A stretch of DNA of 64,000 nucleotides from Diaporthe sp. PMI_573 (lineage: Eukaryota > Ascomycota > Sordariomycetes > Diaporthales > Diaporthaceae): the NCBI GenBank assembly GCA_021399435.1, contig JAJTUP010000121.1, positions 62,001-126,000 on the forward strand, in the 5' to 3' direction. This document shows positions 22,400 through 32,899 of this stretch, piece by piece; the first letter of the stretch is position 1; every line of letters begins with the position of its first letter. Below the pieces are notes generated by a model. That model was given only the letters and a program-made list of their open reading frames with translations. It searched no databases and was not told where the DNA came from. Made by a program: the position numbers and the translations under genes.

Positions 22400-23120
22400 G
22401 AGGGAAGAGGGTCCGCGCCCTGCAGCAACTGAAACAGTAAGGCTACCACAATCGGGCCGAGGCAGAAGGAACAGACATTGCGGCTGAGTACGACCGCTAT
22501 AGGAACAAGGCGCACAGTCTATCCCAGAGATTGAAGATCCGGAGGCTTCAGCGGGCCATCAGGGAGTTTCACAATTCCGTGTATGAACTGCTGTTCAATA
22601 CGACCTTCCTGAAAGAGCCCGCCTGGCGCGGCTTCTTTCCCGCGCAGCTGATGCAGGTAACAGAGACGAGTTGCAGCGAATTCGGGCAGAAGTCATAGCA
22701 ACAGTTACTCAACTCTGCACACGGAGGGAGAGTCCTTGTCGGGACCAAGCTCAACGGGGTCGTAAAGCAGCCGCGCTTTCCCAAATCCAGGCCTACCCGA
22801 ACTCACGGCTCACAACCTACGGAGTATATCACCAAAACAAAGCACTTTTGCATCCTGTCCCTTCTGCCGATGGGCCGATCACACCATGGGTAGTTACCAA
22901 CGGACGAACTGCAACATCTGAAGCTGCGGCGCATGCCCCATATGGTGGCTGCTCGGAATCCTTGCACAACGCAGGACAATTTCCCGACCATGCAGCACGC
23001 CAGCATCGATTGTATCTCCCACCGTCCGTACTTGTCAAGTACAGGATGTGCGACTGGCAGCAAGGCTGGGATGCACTCTTGGAAGTGATTTTCTCGCGCT
23101 TTGCGCTAATGCGAGACTAA
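22400..23120 (+). pseudogene. Relic of a DUF3435 (FluG-domain) protein, C-terminal part
   Basis: In one frame 22410-22590 reads LQQLKQ, stop, GYHNRAEAEGTDIAAEYDRY and then LKIRRLQRAIREFH. In another frame 22600-22735 reads LPERARLARLLSRAADAGN and then ELQRIRAEVIATVTQLCTRR. Together these follow the order seen in the C-terminal region of DUF3435 proteins, the fungal tyrosine-recombinase-like family that includes captains of Starship elements. There is one stop (22438-22440) and one frame change near 22590, and the recombinase catalytic part is absent. The tail to 23120 is open but unrecognised. Whether the ancestor was a mobile-element recombinase or a host FluG-domain protein cannot be told from this fragment. 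Confidence 0.6.
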
Positions 23121-24688
23121 TGCAAGGATCAATTCTGGGGGGGTTTCACATCACTTGTGCCTGCGCAGCCTGACCCACTCTCAAAACTCTCAAAACAGGG
23201 ATCGCCACAACAACTCCCTGGAGGAAATAAAAAAAATCCTTTTGCATCTACACACCCAGACCTCTGAGTGAAGAGTCTTGCAGCGTCGATAACTCGGGGA
23301 GAATCCCCGCTAGCTGAGATGCAGGAGGATTGGAGGGGTAGGATAGATTACCTACCCGAGGACGAACAAGAAGCGACCTGGGCCATTCATTAAGCCATCG
23401 AGCATGAGTTATATCAGTAACCCCTGTATGCAGTGGCGCTGAATGGTGCAAGTGTTCGGAAACCACAAAATCGAACCTCGCGTTAGCGCAAATGCTCGTA
23501 CTTGTGTTGGGGCGGGTGATTCCCTTCTTCTCTTGACCCGTTCCAGTTTCTGAGCCAAACTCGAATCACAGTGCAACGTGGTGAGAGCGCATCCACTATA
23601 CATTTCGGTATGAGTATCGCGGCCTTGAAGAGCCTCTTCGACGGTAGCGTCCGGATGGAGAGGCTTGCGAGATTCAAGCGAGTTCTGATGCATCCCTTCT
23701 CTTCGCAGTAACAAACGTCTATTGGTACGGTGGGGCTGGCTCCTAACATGGAATGTGACAATCGAGCAGATGACTCTCGCGGACCCCAGCAAGACAAGGA
23801 CCGGGGAGCGAACCCGGTTTCCATAAAAAAAATGAAATGAGGTCATTTCGAGGGCGGGCGGGCTCAATCAGTATGGGAGGCATGGAGCTCCCGCCAAGCT
23901 GCCGTCATTCTGTCATTGGATGCTGTGCTTCTTTGGGCGAGCAATACAGTCCCCAAGTGTGGGAGGGTTACAAGAAATGCATGGTTCAGGAGGATTGGCT
24001 GGACTCAGGCTGCGACGCTGCCCCGCACAGCACCTACATACCTGGCACTAGACTTTCCAGCTGCGTCAACCGGGCGTCCCATCGAGTTAGACCGCCACTA
24101 GAAGGAAAATGCCCGCGCCGCCACACTCTCCATCCCCTCATCACGATCGCCAAAGCGTTCGCACGCTTCTGTCTCAGAGATGCCATTCACCAGCGTTATG
24201 AATGGTGGGTCCATGGCATATTTGTTCAATTGGCTCATTGTGGTGTAGGCTGTAGGCGCTGGCACGTCATCATACCAGTGGAAGACCAATGGGCAGCGCT
24301 TCCGCCACCGGCAACAGGCAGATGAACTCCCATTCCAACATTACCAACCAATCATATCATCATAGCAGATAATGGGTGACAGAGCGTTGCTGCCGACAGC
24401 AGTATCACGTTGCACAATTCATCTCGTTACCTGCCACCCAACCGCCTGCGTTGAAATGCGCAATCTTGATGGGGAAGATATGTTGGGTATGTATAAACTT
24501 TGCGTCATTTAGATACGCTGTTATCCGCAATTCCTTTCTGTTAGCTGGTTCCGGTCCTACCGTAGATGTGAAAGTTGTTGAGTAGATATACAAGTGAGTC
24601 AGTCCCTTGCAAGGCACGAGCTGTCAGTTTTTAGCTCTAATTTTTTTTTTAGCTGAAGTTAACATCGATCCTCCCATATTACGGTATC
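23121..24688. other. Intergenic, unrecognised frames on both strands
   Basis: Overlapping frames at 23409-23867 (minus) and 23837-24325 (plus) have no recognisable domain. A perfect tRNA-like T arm at 23803-23819 (minus) has no matching D arm or acceptor stem. I can support no gene here. Confidence 0.35.
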
Positions 24689-25597
24689 ATGGTAAAGTTT
24701 GGGTGCCATCCCCAGTTTTCAGCGGCAAGCGGTCATTCTCCAACAGCACGGAATACTTTATTTCAGTGCGGCGAATGCTCCTGCACGAATGAGCTGCTTC
24801 ATGACCCGCTGGAGCTGCTTAGGCACTTCCGCGCAAACCATAGTTCTGCAGCTTCAAACCTACTTTGCTCGAGGACGAACTGCCTTTTCGTCGACGAAGA
24901 CCCAGATTCAATGCAACGGCACTGCCAGACTCACGAGTACTACGACACACGAGCAGAACACGATTCTGAAGGGAGGCTTCTTGCTAGATGTGATATTTGC
25001 CAGACCTCGGAGGTATTTCTTGAACAGCACAGAATGCTCGAATGGCATAAGGAAATGTCGTTTTTCAGTCGAATTCGCCCTGCGCCACGAATTCTGCCAC
25101 CCCGAGAATCACTGCCGTCCGACCTGGAGGAGTCTCCGGCTTCCACCCCGACTTCGCAAGGTGGAAATCAACAACATCTTAACGGCAAAGCTCACGAAAA
25201 ACGCTCATTACAAACCGCTGTTGGCTCCACAAACCCATCTCGTCTACAGCGGACCGATACAGCGTCGTATGCAACATCTCTTCTGCAGCTACCTAACAAA
25301 CTGCAATTCCCACGGTGCGGACCGATCAAAGCAAGGGATGCTGGGCAAAGCTTTCGATTATCGAGAAAAGAAAAACACGAGCCGGGCTTCGAGTCTTTGC
25401 CACAGTCCAGACAAACAGCATCCATGGCAAAGTGGAGACCAAGACCTGTTCAAATTGCCGAAGCTGCTCGGCACGAGAAATTTGGGCAGCTGCCCTGGAA
25501 GAGATCAGCATCACCGGTTGTGCAAAACAGAGAAAAGCGATGCAAGACCTCTCTGGGAACGGTACATGCCCCAATCGATTTGTCGGATGATGGGTGA
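24689..25597 (+). CDS. Protein with three C2H2-like zinc fingers
   Basis: The frame of 302 residues starts at an ATG (24689). Three finger-like units lie in the first 120 residues: C27-x2-C30 with H46/H51, C60-x4-C65 with H78/H82, and C101-x2-C104 with H114/H120. Spacings are looser than in classical Kruppel fingers but typical of fungal orphan C2H2 proteins. The rest is polar, Ser/Pro/Arg-rich and probably disordered, with a basic patch (NREKRCK) near the end. DNA or protein binding in the nucleus is the likely role. A second frame, 24699-25784, overlaps it completely and is considered a shadow because it lacks the regular Cys/His pattern. No neighbour suggests a target pathway. Confidence 0.6.
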   Translation: MVKFGCHPQFSAASGHSPTARNTLFQCGECSCTNELLHDPLELLRHFRANHSSAASNLLCSRTNCLFVDEDPDSMQRHCQTHEYYDTRAEHDSEGRLLARCDICQTSEVFLEQHRMLEWHKEMSFFSRIRPAPRILPPRESLPSDLEESPASTPTSQGGNQQHLNGKAHEKRSLQTAVGSTNPSRLQRTDTASYATSLLQLPNKLQFPRCGPIKARDAGQSFRLSRKEKHEPGFESLPQSRQTASMAKWRPRPVQIAEAARHEKFGQLPWKRSASPVVQNREKRCKTSLGTVHAPIDLSDDG

Positions 25598-25888
25598 TGA
25601 AGGTCTCAAGAGACTAGCTTTCACAAGAAATCAAATGGAATTTATTGACGCCGGTTGCGAACTTTCTTTCATTGAGTTAGAAACTAATGTGTTAGAAACT
25701 AAGTTTGCAATCATGCGTTTCACTTTGCGTCCAGTATGTAGCTCGACACGCCCAGAAGTGGTCGTTGGTTTGGGCGGTCCCTGACGGGCACTCAGCCTCT
25801 GGGAAAGAACTGGCTACAGTTTTTCCCAGAAGATAATATCAGGAATCCGGGAGACGAATCTGTTGGTGTCATTGTAAGGGGTTTTTTG

Positions 25889-26218
25889 ATGGTTGTCCAC
25901 TCTCCAAGGAGCTTTCGCGATGAAGGAAGACGTCCACGCGACTTTACCACTTACGTTGATTCGCGCATACCAAACGAATTCATGGAAGAAATCACGGCCA
26001 TCATGTTCGTCTACAGTCTGGATGACCTGGAAGGTCTTAATGAAGTGCCAATTCTTTGTGGTTTTCGCGAAACCGGGAGCGAAGAGTCGGAGCGGATTGC
26101 CACACGGATTATATGGCCAACAGCTCCTGAAGACCCTCCCCCTAACACAACAAAACAACAGCAGATATTAGTAGGCATGCTAGCAGGTGCTCTTCAAGGG
26201 ACTCAAGCTGGGCCTTAG
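25889..26218 (+). CDS. Unrecognised ORF of 109 residues
   Basis: The frame opens at an ATG (25889) and has protein-like sequence (for example EEITAIMFVYSLDDLEGLNE), but no family comes to mind. An opposing minus-strand frame covers the same DNA. The plus frame is preferred because its composition is less biased. It may be a remnant of a larger gene. Confidence 0.25.
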   Translation: MVVHSPRSFRDEGRRPRDFTTYVDSRIPNEFMEEITAIMFVYSLDDLEGLNEVPILCGFRETGSEESERIATRIIWPTAPEDPPPNTTKQQQILVGMLAGALQGTQAGP

Positions 26219-26825
26219 GCAAGATTGTAGTCGGCAGGTGAAGCTTGAAGGTTCTTTGCTCGGCTAGGGCCTGTAATGAGTCGAGTAATAGGCCTGAGTA
26301 CCTCTGTCTGGGTATCAGGTCGCCCTTTGGGACAATCAGAGCTGGAGGCGTGCTCAGCGTAAACTGTAGTACTGGTGCCCAGCTGCGCCGATGCCGTGTT
26401 ATCACCGCCATCATGGGCAACAAGCTCGACGGATTGTATACGCTCTAGGTATATGGAGAGGAAGATGTGTGTTGTGTCTCTGCGGTGTCTTCACAAGGGA
26501 TAGCCGACCTTGCGTGAATTGGAGTGTTACGGCGTGTGGTCGCTGCCAGAATGGAGCAGATCGAGGATTTCCCACATAAGAGGAGAGTCCCGAAACAAGG
26601 TTAAGAGGCTGTGCGCCTTGCCACCCATTGCAAAGGTCCCAGAACAAGGTCCAGAGGGCCGAGAACTAGGGCTCGGGAATATGCCCCAAACGAGGCCCAA
26701 TCGTCTCTGGATGCCTCCAACAGACGCGCCCATCCCGGCCGTCAATTTTAAAGATGATAAATTGCAACCTCTTGTATGTACAGTACGCGCCGGCGACAGC
26801 CCTTTCATTACTGTATACGTAACCG

Positions 26826-27815
26826 TCAACTATTCTGGGCCTTCTTTCTTGAAAAGGACCCCGTGCTCTTCCCCTCAATACCCTCAAAGGTCCAAACAAG
26901 ATGGTTAAACCCGGTGTCGTCGCCTTGCTTTCTCAAAAATGTCACTTCAAAAGTCTTAGGGTTCAGCCAATGCTTTCCACCAAGGCCAGTCGCATGTGCC
27001 GTCTTCATAGTCATTGCAAATGACATCGTAATTTTGTCAGCGAAAATCCCGCTCCGCTTGACTCTTAGAGGGTATCGGTGTTGCTCTCCCTGAGGACGTA
27101 GTTCCAGTCGGTTCTCAGTCTCATTCGGCAGGATTTCAGCACACTGTCGATACTTATCAACCTTCGCGAACTCCTGTTCATAATCACTCATCAAGGTGAG
27201 TTCATATTCCCCCACTTCAGCCATGTACTGTGCTGCGAGGTGGTCCCCCAGTAGGCGGACCTTCTGCAAACAAGTCTCAACCTCATCTTCGCTCCGCTTC
27301 CGGTACAGACAATCCGCCAGTGTAAGCCCGAACATATTCGCGGCATCAACGTAAAAGCTTCTATTGCAGCACAAAACGACCACAGCTAAGCGGAGCCCCG
27401 GAATGATGAAGACAAACGAAGTTGCCCCGACCATATTCCCGCCGTGGAACCAGGCTAACTGTCGATGGCTCGGCTCGTCGGACACTTCTTGGTGAAAGAA
27501 TGGCCAGTAGTCGTTCTCGTTCCGGAACTCCGAGATGCCGAGATGTGAAATGGCTCTTAGTCGTTTGTAATTCTCGCCATCCGCACCCGGAGCTCGATCC
27601 CATGGCAAATAGACAGGGTTCCATCCGCCTGCATAAGCGCATCTCGCATCCCGACTCGAGAGTAATGTAGTCAAAGCAGTAATGATAATACTTCTTCCAC
27701 AAAGACCGTCTGGCCGCGTCAGAGGTGGAAGAAGACCCGAGAGATAGAGCAGGTTGGGATCGAGGATGCCCGAACTGAAGTTAGAGTAAGATAGAACATA
27801 GTATTTACTTGGCAA
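26826..27815 (-). pseudogene. Beta-lactamase-like (class C/AmpC-type) serine hydrolase, N-terminus missing
   Basis: The 329-codon frame carries the C-terminal half of the fungal beta-lactamase-related family. WFHGGNMVGATSFVFIIPG supplies the HxG version of the third active-site motif, followed by LRLAVVVLCCNRSFYVDAAN and a C-terminal beta-rich domain ending near LNPKTFEVTFLRKQG. The region that should hold the SxxK nucleophile is not seen. A possible YxN motif (YSNFSSG) lies at the very start, and the frame is closed upstream by a TAG. There is no ATG at the beginning. Family members hydrolyse or transfer acyl groups, and some serve secondary metabolism. The gene is either 5'-truncated or has upstream exons I cannot place. 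Confidence 0.6.
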
Positions 27816-28626
27816 GCTCCAACTATACTCATATCCTACTCGGTTTTGTTTTTTCTCATCGGCTTGTCGATCTTTGTGCTCACACCACTATATAACGGCC
27901 GGGATTTCGAAAGGAGGCAGCATTAATATATCGCAGAAATCTTGGGTCTAGGTATCTTGAAAGGCTCGAACACGTATTTATTTATTAATTTAGGTGTCAG
28001 CAATCCTTAAACTCTTTTATTTTAGTTTTCTCGTTGCATAGTCGACAAATGAAATTAATGATAGAGGCATATCCACCGGTACAAAATGTCATTGCCAAGT
28101 TCTCCTTCTTATACAGTACTCACATCAAGCTCGAAACCAATCATTCCTTCCAACTCCGCCCTCAGCTAACTCCACCCTACACCGGATCGCAACCATGGAC
28201 CCTGCCTGAAGCGATGCGGCTATTATATAACCTGCGCTTTCTATAGCCCAGAAAAGGTCAGATTCATTCAAAGGCGTAGCACCGGCAGGTCAGTATTGGC
28301 TTAACACACAACCAACGTTAAGGACCTCACAGGAGCCAACGCTGACTATTTAAGATACCACAGAGCATTGCTTCGTCTCATACTATACAACTTCGCGAGG
28401 ACATAATGGCATAGAGGTAGAGCGATCTAAGCACGTCTGTTCACCTGTATTTGTCAAGGCTGTGGCGCTTTTGACCGGGCAGACCCCAAGAACGCTGGAG
28501 TATTTGGTATATCAAAGACAGTATTTGTTGCCCTAAAAGCATCAATAACCTGTTTGTCTAACAAGGTACTACTGGTTTGTAACTTATCAGGCACACTCTG
28601 GTCTTCTTCATCCGATTATATCCTGC
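27816..28626. other. Intergenic, nothing recognised
   Basis: AT-rich in 27890-28030; only a short unsupported frame at 28034-28246. Confidence 0.4.
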
Positions 28627-29217
28627 CTACCTTAAATAAAGCGAGAGGATGAGAGGATGAAAAAAGACAGCACTCAGAAGATGGTGGTTTGGCCAGTCCT
28701 CCTCTTGGTGCTCTTGCCCACAATACCCCGCGACGTGACAGCCCCCGCATTCCCTTAGCCCTTCTCTTTTCTTGCATACTCTACAGGACATAAGCTCTGC
28801 GAAGAGTCCTGGGTCCGGACCACTAAGGCCACCATCTGGAGAGCGGCTCCTCGACATTACTTGCAGCATTCGCTGCCGCGTCCGGGTCCGACATTTCAGG
28901 TCCCCGCAGAACGGATCCACGACGACCACAACGTGAGGTTCCGGAGCATCAAGGAATGCCATCGGAGGTAGATATTCAGTGGCCACTGCTGGTAATCCAC
29001 ACGCACACGGGGCCGGACTGGCACGCCGGAGGCAAGTCGCCTCGCTCTTTTCCATAATGATATCCATCGCTGCGTCCCACAACTGCCTTTCCTCGCGTTT
29101 CGCCTTGTCGGAATCGTCCCCTGCCCCGACGATGCGATTAGGTATGTCGTAGGATACATCGAACTTGACGCGTACACGATAACAGAGGAAATCAAACCGA
29201 ACGCGTCTTGTAGCCAT
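28627..29217 (-). CDS. MYND-type zinc-finger protein
   Basis: From the ATG at 29217 the frame gives 196 residues. The C-terminal 40 residues form a MYND finger, C145-x2-C148-x8-C157-x2-C160-x5-C166, then H170 and H178. The last expected cysteine, four residues after H178, is a serine. The finger may therefore be defective, or the final ligand may sit on an unseen exon beyond the ORF end. MYND domains bind proline-rich partners rather than DNA. Residues 1-120 have no motif that I recognise. The 5' end and its upstream region are duplicated at 10638-11137, where hAT-1 cuts the copy. Confidence 0.65.
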   Translation of the reverse strand: MATRRVRFDFLCYRVRVKFDVSYDIPNRIVGAGDDSDKAKREERQLWDAAMDIIMEKSEATCLRRASPAPCACGLPAVATEYLPPMAFLDAPEPHVVVVVDPFCGDLKCRTRTRQRMLQVMSRSRSPDGGLSGPDPGLFAELMSCRVCKKREGLRECGGCHVAGYCGQEHQEEDWPNHHLLSAVFFHPLILSLYLR

Positions 29218-29581
29218 CTTGAGGTTGATGCTGCTCACAATCTGGAGTAAAATGTTGAAGCGCTTCTTGATCGGCAGATGGGTAACGGCAAGTAGTTGGG
29301 GAAATGTTTCGAAGTTTCAACCACATGATCCCTGCCCAAGTATCAGGTGGTGGTGTTTCGTTTTAGCCTTTCGCACGACCCTGACCTATCAGGGAGTTGG
29401 ATACACAAAACGAAAAATGTAGCCAGAAAGGGCAGACCTATCTTATATACAGGTAAAATTGCTGTGACCCTGTTAGTGGCTCCCAAATTTGAAACAGCTG
29501 CTCCACTGTATGTCTTAGCTGAGAACAGCCTTCCTAACGGGAGGCCTTCCTAGCAAGCCGGCTTGACGGCTGCTCCCCAGT
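29085..29581. repeat. Segmental duplicate of 10638-11137
   Basis: Covers the first 45 or so codons of the MYND gene and about 360 bp upstream of it. This copy shows what the sequence at the hAT-1 right junction looked like, because the duplication continues here past the point where hAT-1 begins in the other copy. Confidence 0.85.
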
Positions 29582-30629
29582 TTTCTCCTGCATTGAAATG
29601 ATTGGCTTTCGGTCACCTGTCCAGGAAGCACACTAACAACTTGTGTGACTATCTCTGCAGCCACTGCAGGCGGCATTATCCGGGTGAGTCAGAGTTTCTC
29701 TCTACTGCACGCTCATTTGGCTTCATCGGCATGGCTAAAGTGAATGGTGAAGGCACAGATACCAAGCGTACTGGCTCAGATAGAACGGTCTGCCCTTGTG
29801 GTCTGGCACCCCGAGATCTGACATCTTCCATTGTTTTCCATCCTTCGAAATATCACACGTGCACACATTTCAGCTAGTCGCTGTTATGGTTAACTGCGAA
29901 TTGCATGTGATTTACGTTACCCTGGAATCGATTGATGCGTAATAACTCTACCGTATTGGAAAACAGCAAGGTATTTTGTTGAGTGGGGGCGGAAAGTCCA
30001 AATATAGATACTTTGCGAACTGAACCAGAAAATTAAAATTATGAAAGTTCTATTCAAATCTCATTCACGCACTCTTCATTCCTTCACAATCACAGGACTC
30101 AAACTCTGTGTGAAACAAAGACAGCATCTAAGGTCGGTCCGGATTGATCTCTCGACACCAAGTACACCTGAAGATCCCCGGACAAAATGCCCCTTCCAAT
30201 TACCGTATTAATTCACCAAATTCGCCCAAACCCCTGTCATCGCCCTTCCTTAACACAGCTTAGTGACAGTCTAAGGATGGTTTAGGGTTTTCGTTGAGCC
30301 ACATTAAACCACCAGATCTCTCCACTTTTCCTTTAAATACAGAGTTCAATTGGCTTCTGCCACTAACAGGGGGTTGGACGAATTTAGTGAATTAATACGG
30401 TACAAATGCATTACTGGAGGATATCGAATCCATTCCACGCTCGGTCATCAACGACTGTGCTCAGCAGCGTGGGAGCAGCGTGGGAGCGGTATATTCGAAG
30501 ATAGTGTACAACTGAACTTAGCCCCTTTTCCCTTCCCTCCTTCCAACCTGGAATTCCTCCCTTCTTATAGGCGAACCCTGAGCGCCTTCGCGGCTTTTCC
30601 GCAGTGCTTCGAGGAATTGATACGTACCA
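29582..30629. other. Intergenic, nothing firm
   Basis: Short frames at 29602-29877 and 30350-30730 show no recognisable domain. The stretch includes the promoter side of the AflS-like locus. Confidence 0.4.
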
Positions 30630-31690
30630 ATGGTCCCTCTGCAAGTCCCAGGGCATTGTCTACTAGTAGGGTTGACAAAGTATGTTGCTGCACAGACCCA
30701 GATCCTGGCGTGCCTCCGATGGCTGGCTGAGTTCCAGGTATTGGCCTGCATACCTCTGGACGGGGAAGCCATGGGAACCAAGGACCTCGCAGATCTGGTT
30801 AGCGTGCCCGAGATGTAGCTGCGGCGCGTTGTACGACTAATGGCGACTGCTGGATTCCTAATACTCGAGGAGCAGCAACAGGCACTTGTTACACGGCAGG
30901 CCCAGGTCGCCCACACGAGGCTCTCCGCCTCTTTCGTCACCCAGTTCACTAATCTGGACGCTGTCATGTTCCTTAGCGGAACGACTTGACTGGGCTAGTC
31001 TGGGTCGAGCCCTTGTCGTCGAGGTGAGTACCATAAATCCTACGTTGCACAGACACACCATCAGCCCCAGGCACTGGAGTAATACCGGGGCCCCCGACGA
31101 AGATATTCCGGCCCACTCAGCTGACATGCGGCGTTGGTGGAATGCAGATCGATGCCTGTTCGACTGAGCTCGCCCAAACTCTAGCTGACAAGCACCCGGG
31201 CGTACACTGGATCGTTCAGATGTGCGGCTCTGAGTACGAGCGCGAGACGGGCATGCTAGTGGGCGTGGGCATGGGCATGGGCTTGGGATCGGGATCAGGG
31301 CCCTGGGAAAAGGTGGCACCACCCGGAAGGAGTGGAATCGAGGTGCAGGCACGCATGCTTCACACTGCCCTTGCCACATGGGTGCAAGCTGAGCTGCAAT
31401 CCCACCTCGCCGTGCTCCGCGCCAGCCCGGAATCGCTGCTGCTGCTGGCTGTGCAGCTGCGGCCGGATCCAGGCTCGGTCGACTCGGCAGTTGAGGCTGT
31501 GGCGTGCGCTCGATCCATGACCATGGCCCAGTTGACGGGAGACACCCGTGAGATGGACCTGGCACGGCTGGAGCAGCTGGTTGGTCGTGTGCGTGACAGC
31601 AAAGATGGGGGTCTCCTTGTTTTGAACAAGCTTCACAACAGTCACTGCTCCACCGTCGCCCTTGGAATCAAGTACATATCCAGGCCGTAG
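30630..31690 (+). pseudogene. AflS (AflJ)-like pathway co-regulator, broken
   Basis: The first 60 codons contain the N-terminal winged-helix region of AflS-type proteins (ILACLRWLAEFQVLACIPL). An in-frame TAG at 30816-30818 ends the frame, although similarity continues directly behind it (LRRVVRLMATAGFL). After about 30980 the similarity moves to another frame, and a stretch of roughly 60 residues of the family appears to be missing. A plausible intron (31024-31147) leads to the C-terminal, methyltransferase-like half (STELAQTLADKHPGVHWIVQ ... LVVLNKL) up to 31690. AflS proteins have an O-methyltransferase fold but act as partners of the AflR activator. This copy cannot encode a full product. 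Its intact neighbour at 32900 is AflR-like. Confidence 0.75.
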
Positions 31691-32899
31691 CCACCTGAGC
31701 CCCTGGCCATGATTGAGCCAAGCCTAGGCTGGGGGCCATCCTATCTCCGTGATCGAGATAGATGATGGCCTGGGCAATGCATGCTACTTCAGCCCGTGGG
31801 CCGTGCCGTGGGGTGCAGGTTGTTGGACTCACGTGTCCTTGGAACTTGTGGGCCTTATATATACTGTACCTATCTACATTGCCGATACTAATTGGCTCCC
31901 ACCTTGGCAAGTTTCTGTTCTTGTGTAACTACCTATGTATCCGCCCAACAGATCGTCTGTGGAGCAGTAGATGTAAATGGGGAAGTTTCCTGATTATGGT
32001 TTGCTCAAGCGTACACCGGCCGGAACGTGAACACAAGAACTGCACTTGCACTGCACAACATCTGGAACTCCAGCCGCAACAGCCTCAGCGGTAGCGGGTA
32101 AAGTCTAAGTTATTTAGCATTTGGCGCATGCAGCCACGTCTGCTAGTTAGACGTTGAAGGAACTACCTGCCCGATATCAGTTAAATTATAACCTTAGCTG
32201 GCATTCTGCATTGTTTCCCCTGATGTTCACATATTTAGCTAGAATAAAGAATGGTGGGTTGTCGCCAGTGGCTTCTTCTCATCTCTCTCTGGCTATATCT
32301 CCCGATCCTTTTCGTTACATTAAATCCTGCTAAACTCCTCCACTTGCGAAGGTACTTACGAATCGACCCGTTGATGTCACTCACCGTTGGCATCAGCACA
32401 GCTTCGACTTTTTCTGCAACTCTTTGCTGTGACTTGAGGGAGGAATGCGCTGTTGAGCCAATAAAAATAGACTTTTGACAGCCTCGACTAATGTGCTACG
32501 CCACATGACGGCGCACAAACGCTTATTTCCCGATGGAGCTATATTCCTCCTCCCTACCCTCCTCCCCTGCTAATTCCAAACATCTCACATGCATCCGGGA
32601 TGTTTTGGCATCACAACATTAGTAGACCGCTCTATCAGAATTTGATCCATACCTAGGTTTGTAATCTCCATACCTAGGTTTGTAATCCGACGGCTGGACC
32701 GCGCAGAAGGAAACCGCTCAAATTAAGACACATACATATTGTACGCGACATGGCGGCACAATCACTACCTCTCGCCTGCTTCGCTTCATGTCTTGACTGG
32801 GACTTGGTCCCCAGATCCCTCCTCGAGTCCCCGCTGTTTCGCAGCTTTTGCCTCTGTATCTGCCTCTGCTTCTGACTGTGCATACCCCCGTCCCCCACT
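31691..32899. other. Intergenic region between AflS-like and AflR-like loci
   Basis: Holds the promoter of the AflR-like gene. I saw no clear palindromic TCG-N5-CGA site by eye. A short tandem repeat, ATACCTAGGTTTGTAATC, occurs twice at about 32650-32688. Confidence 0.45.

Noticed and set aside
22400..23120. An intact Starship captain
   Set aside because: The frame is broken and the catalytic recombinase domain is not present.
23795..23860. tRNA gene on the minus strand (perfect T arm CCGGGTTCGCTCCCCGG)
   Set aside because: No D arm, anticodon arm or acceptor stem is found at the proper distance.
24699..25784. 361-codon plus-strand ORF as the real gene
   Set aside because: It overlaps the finger protein in another frame and lacks the regular Cys/His pattern; it is treated as a shadow.
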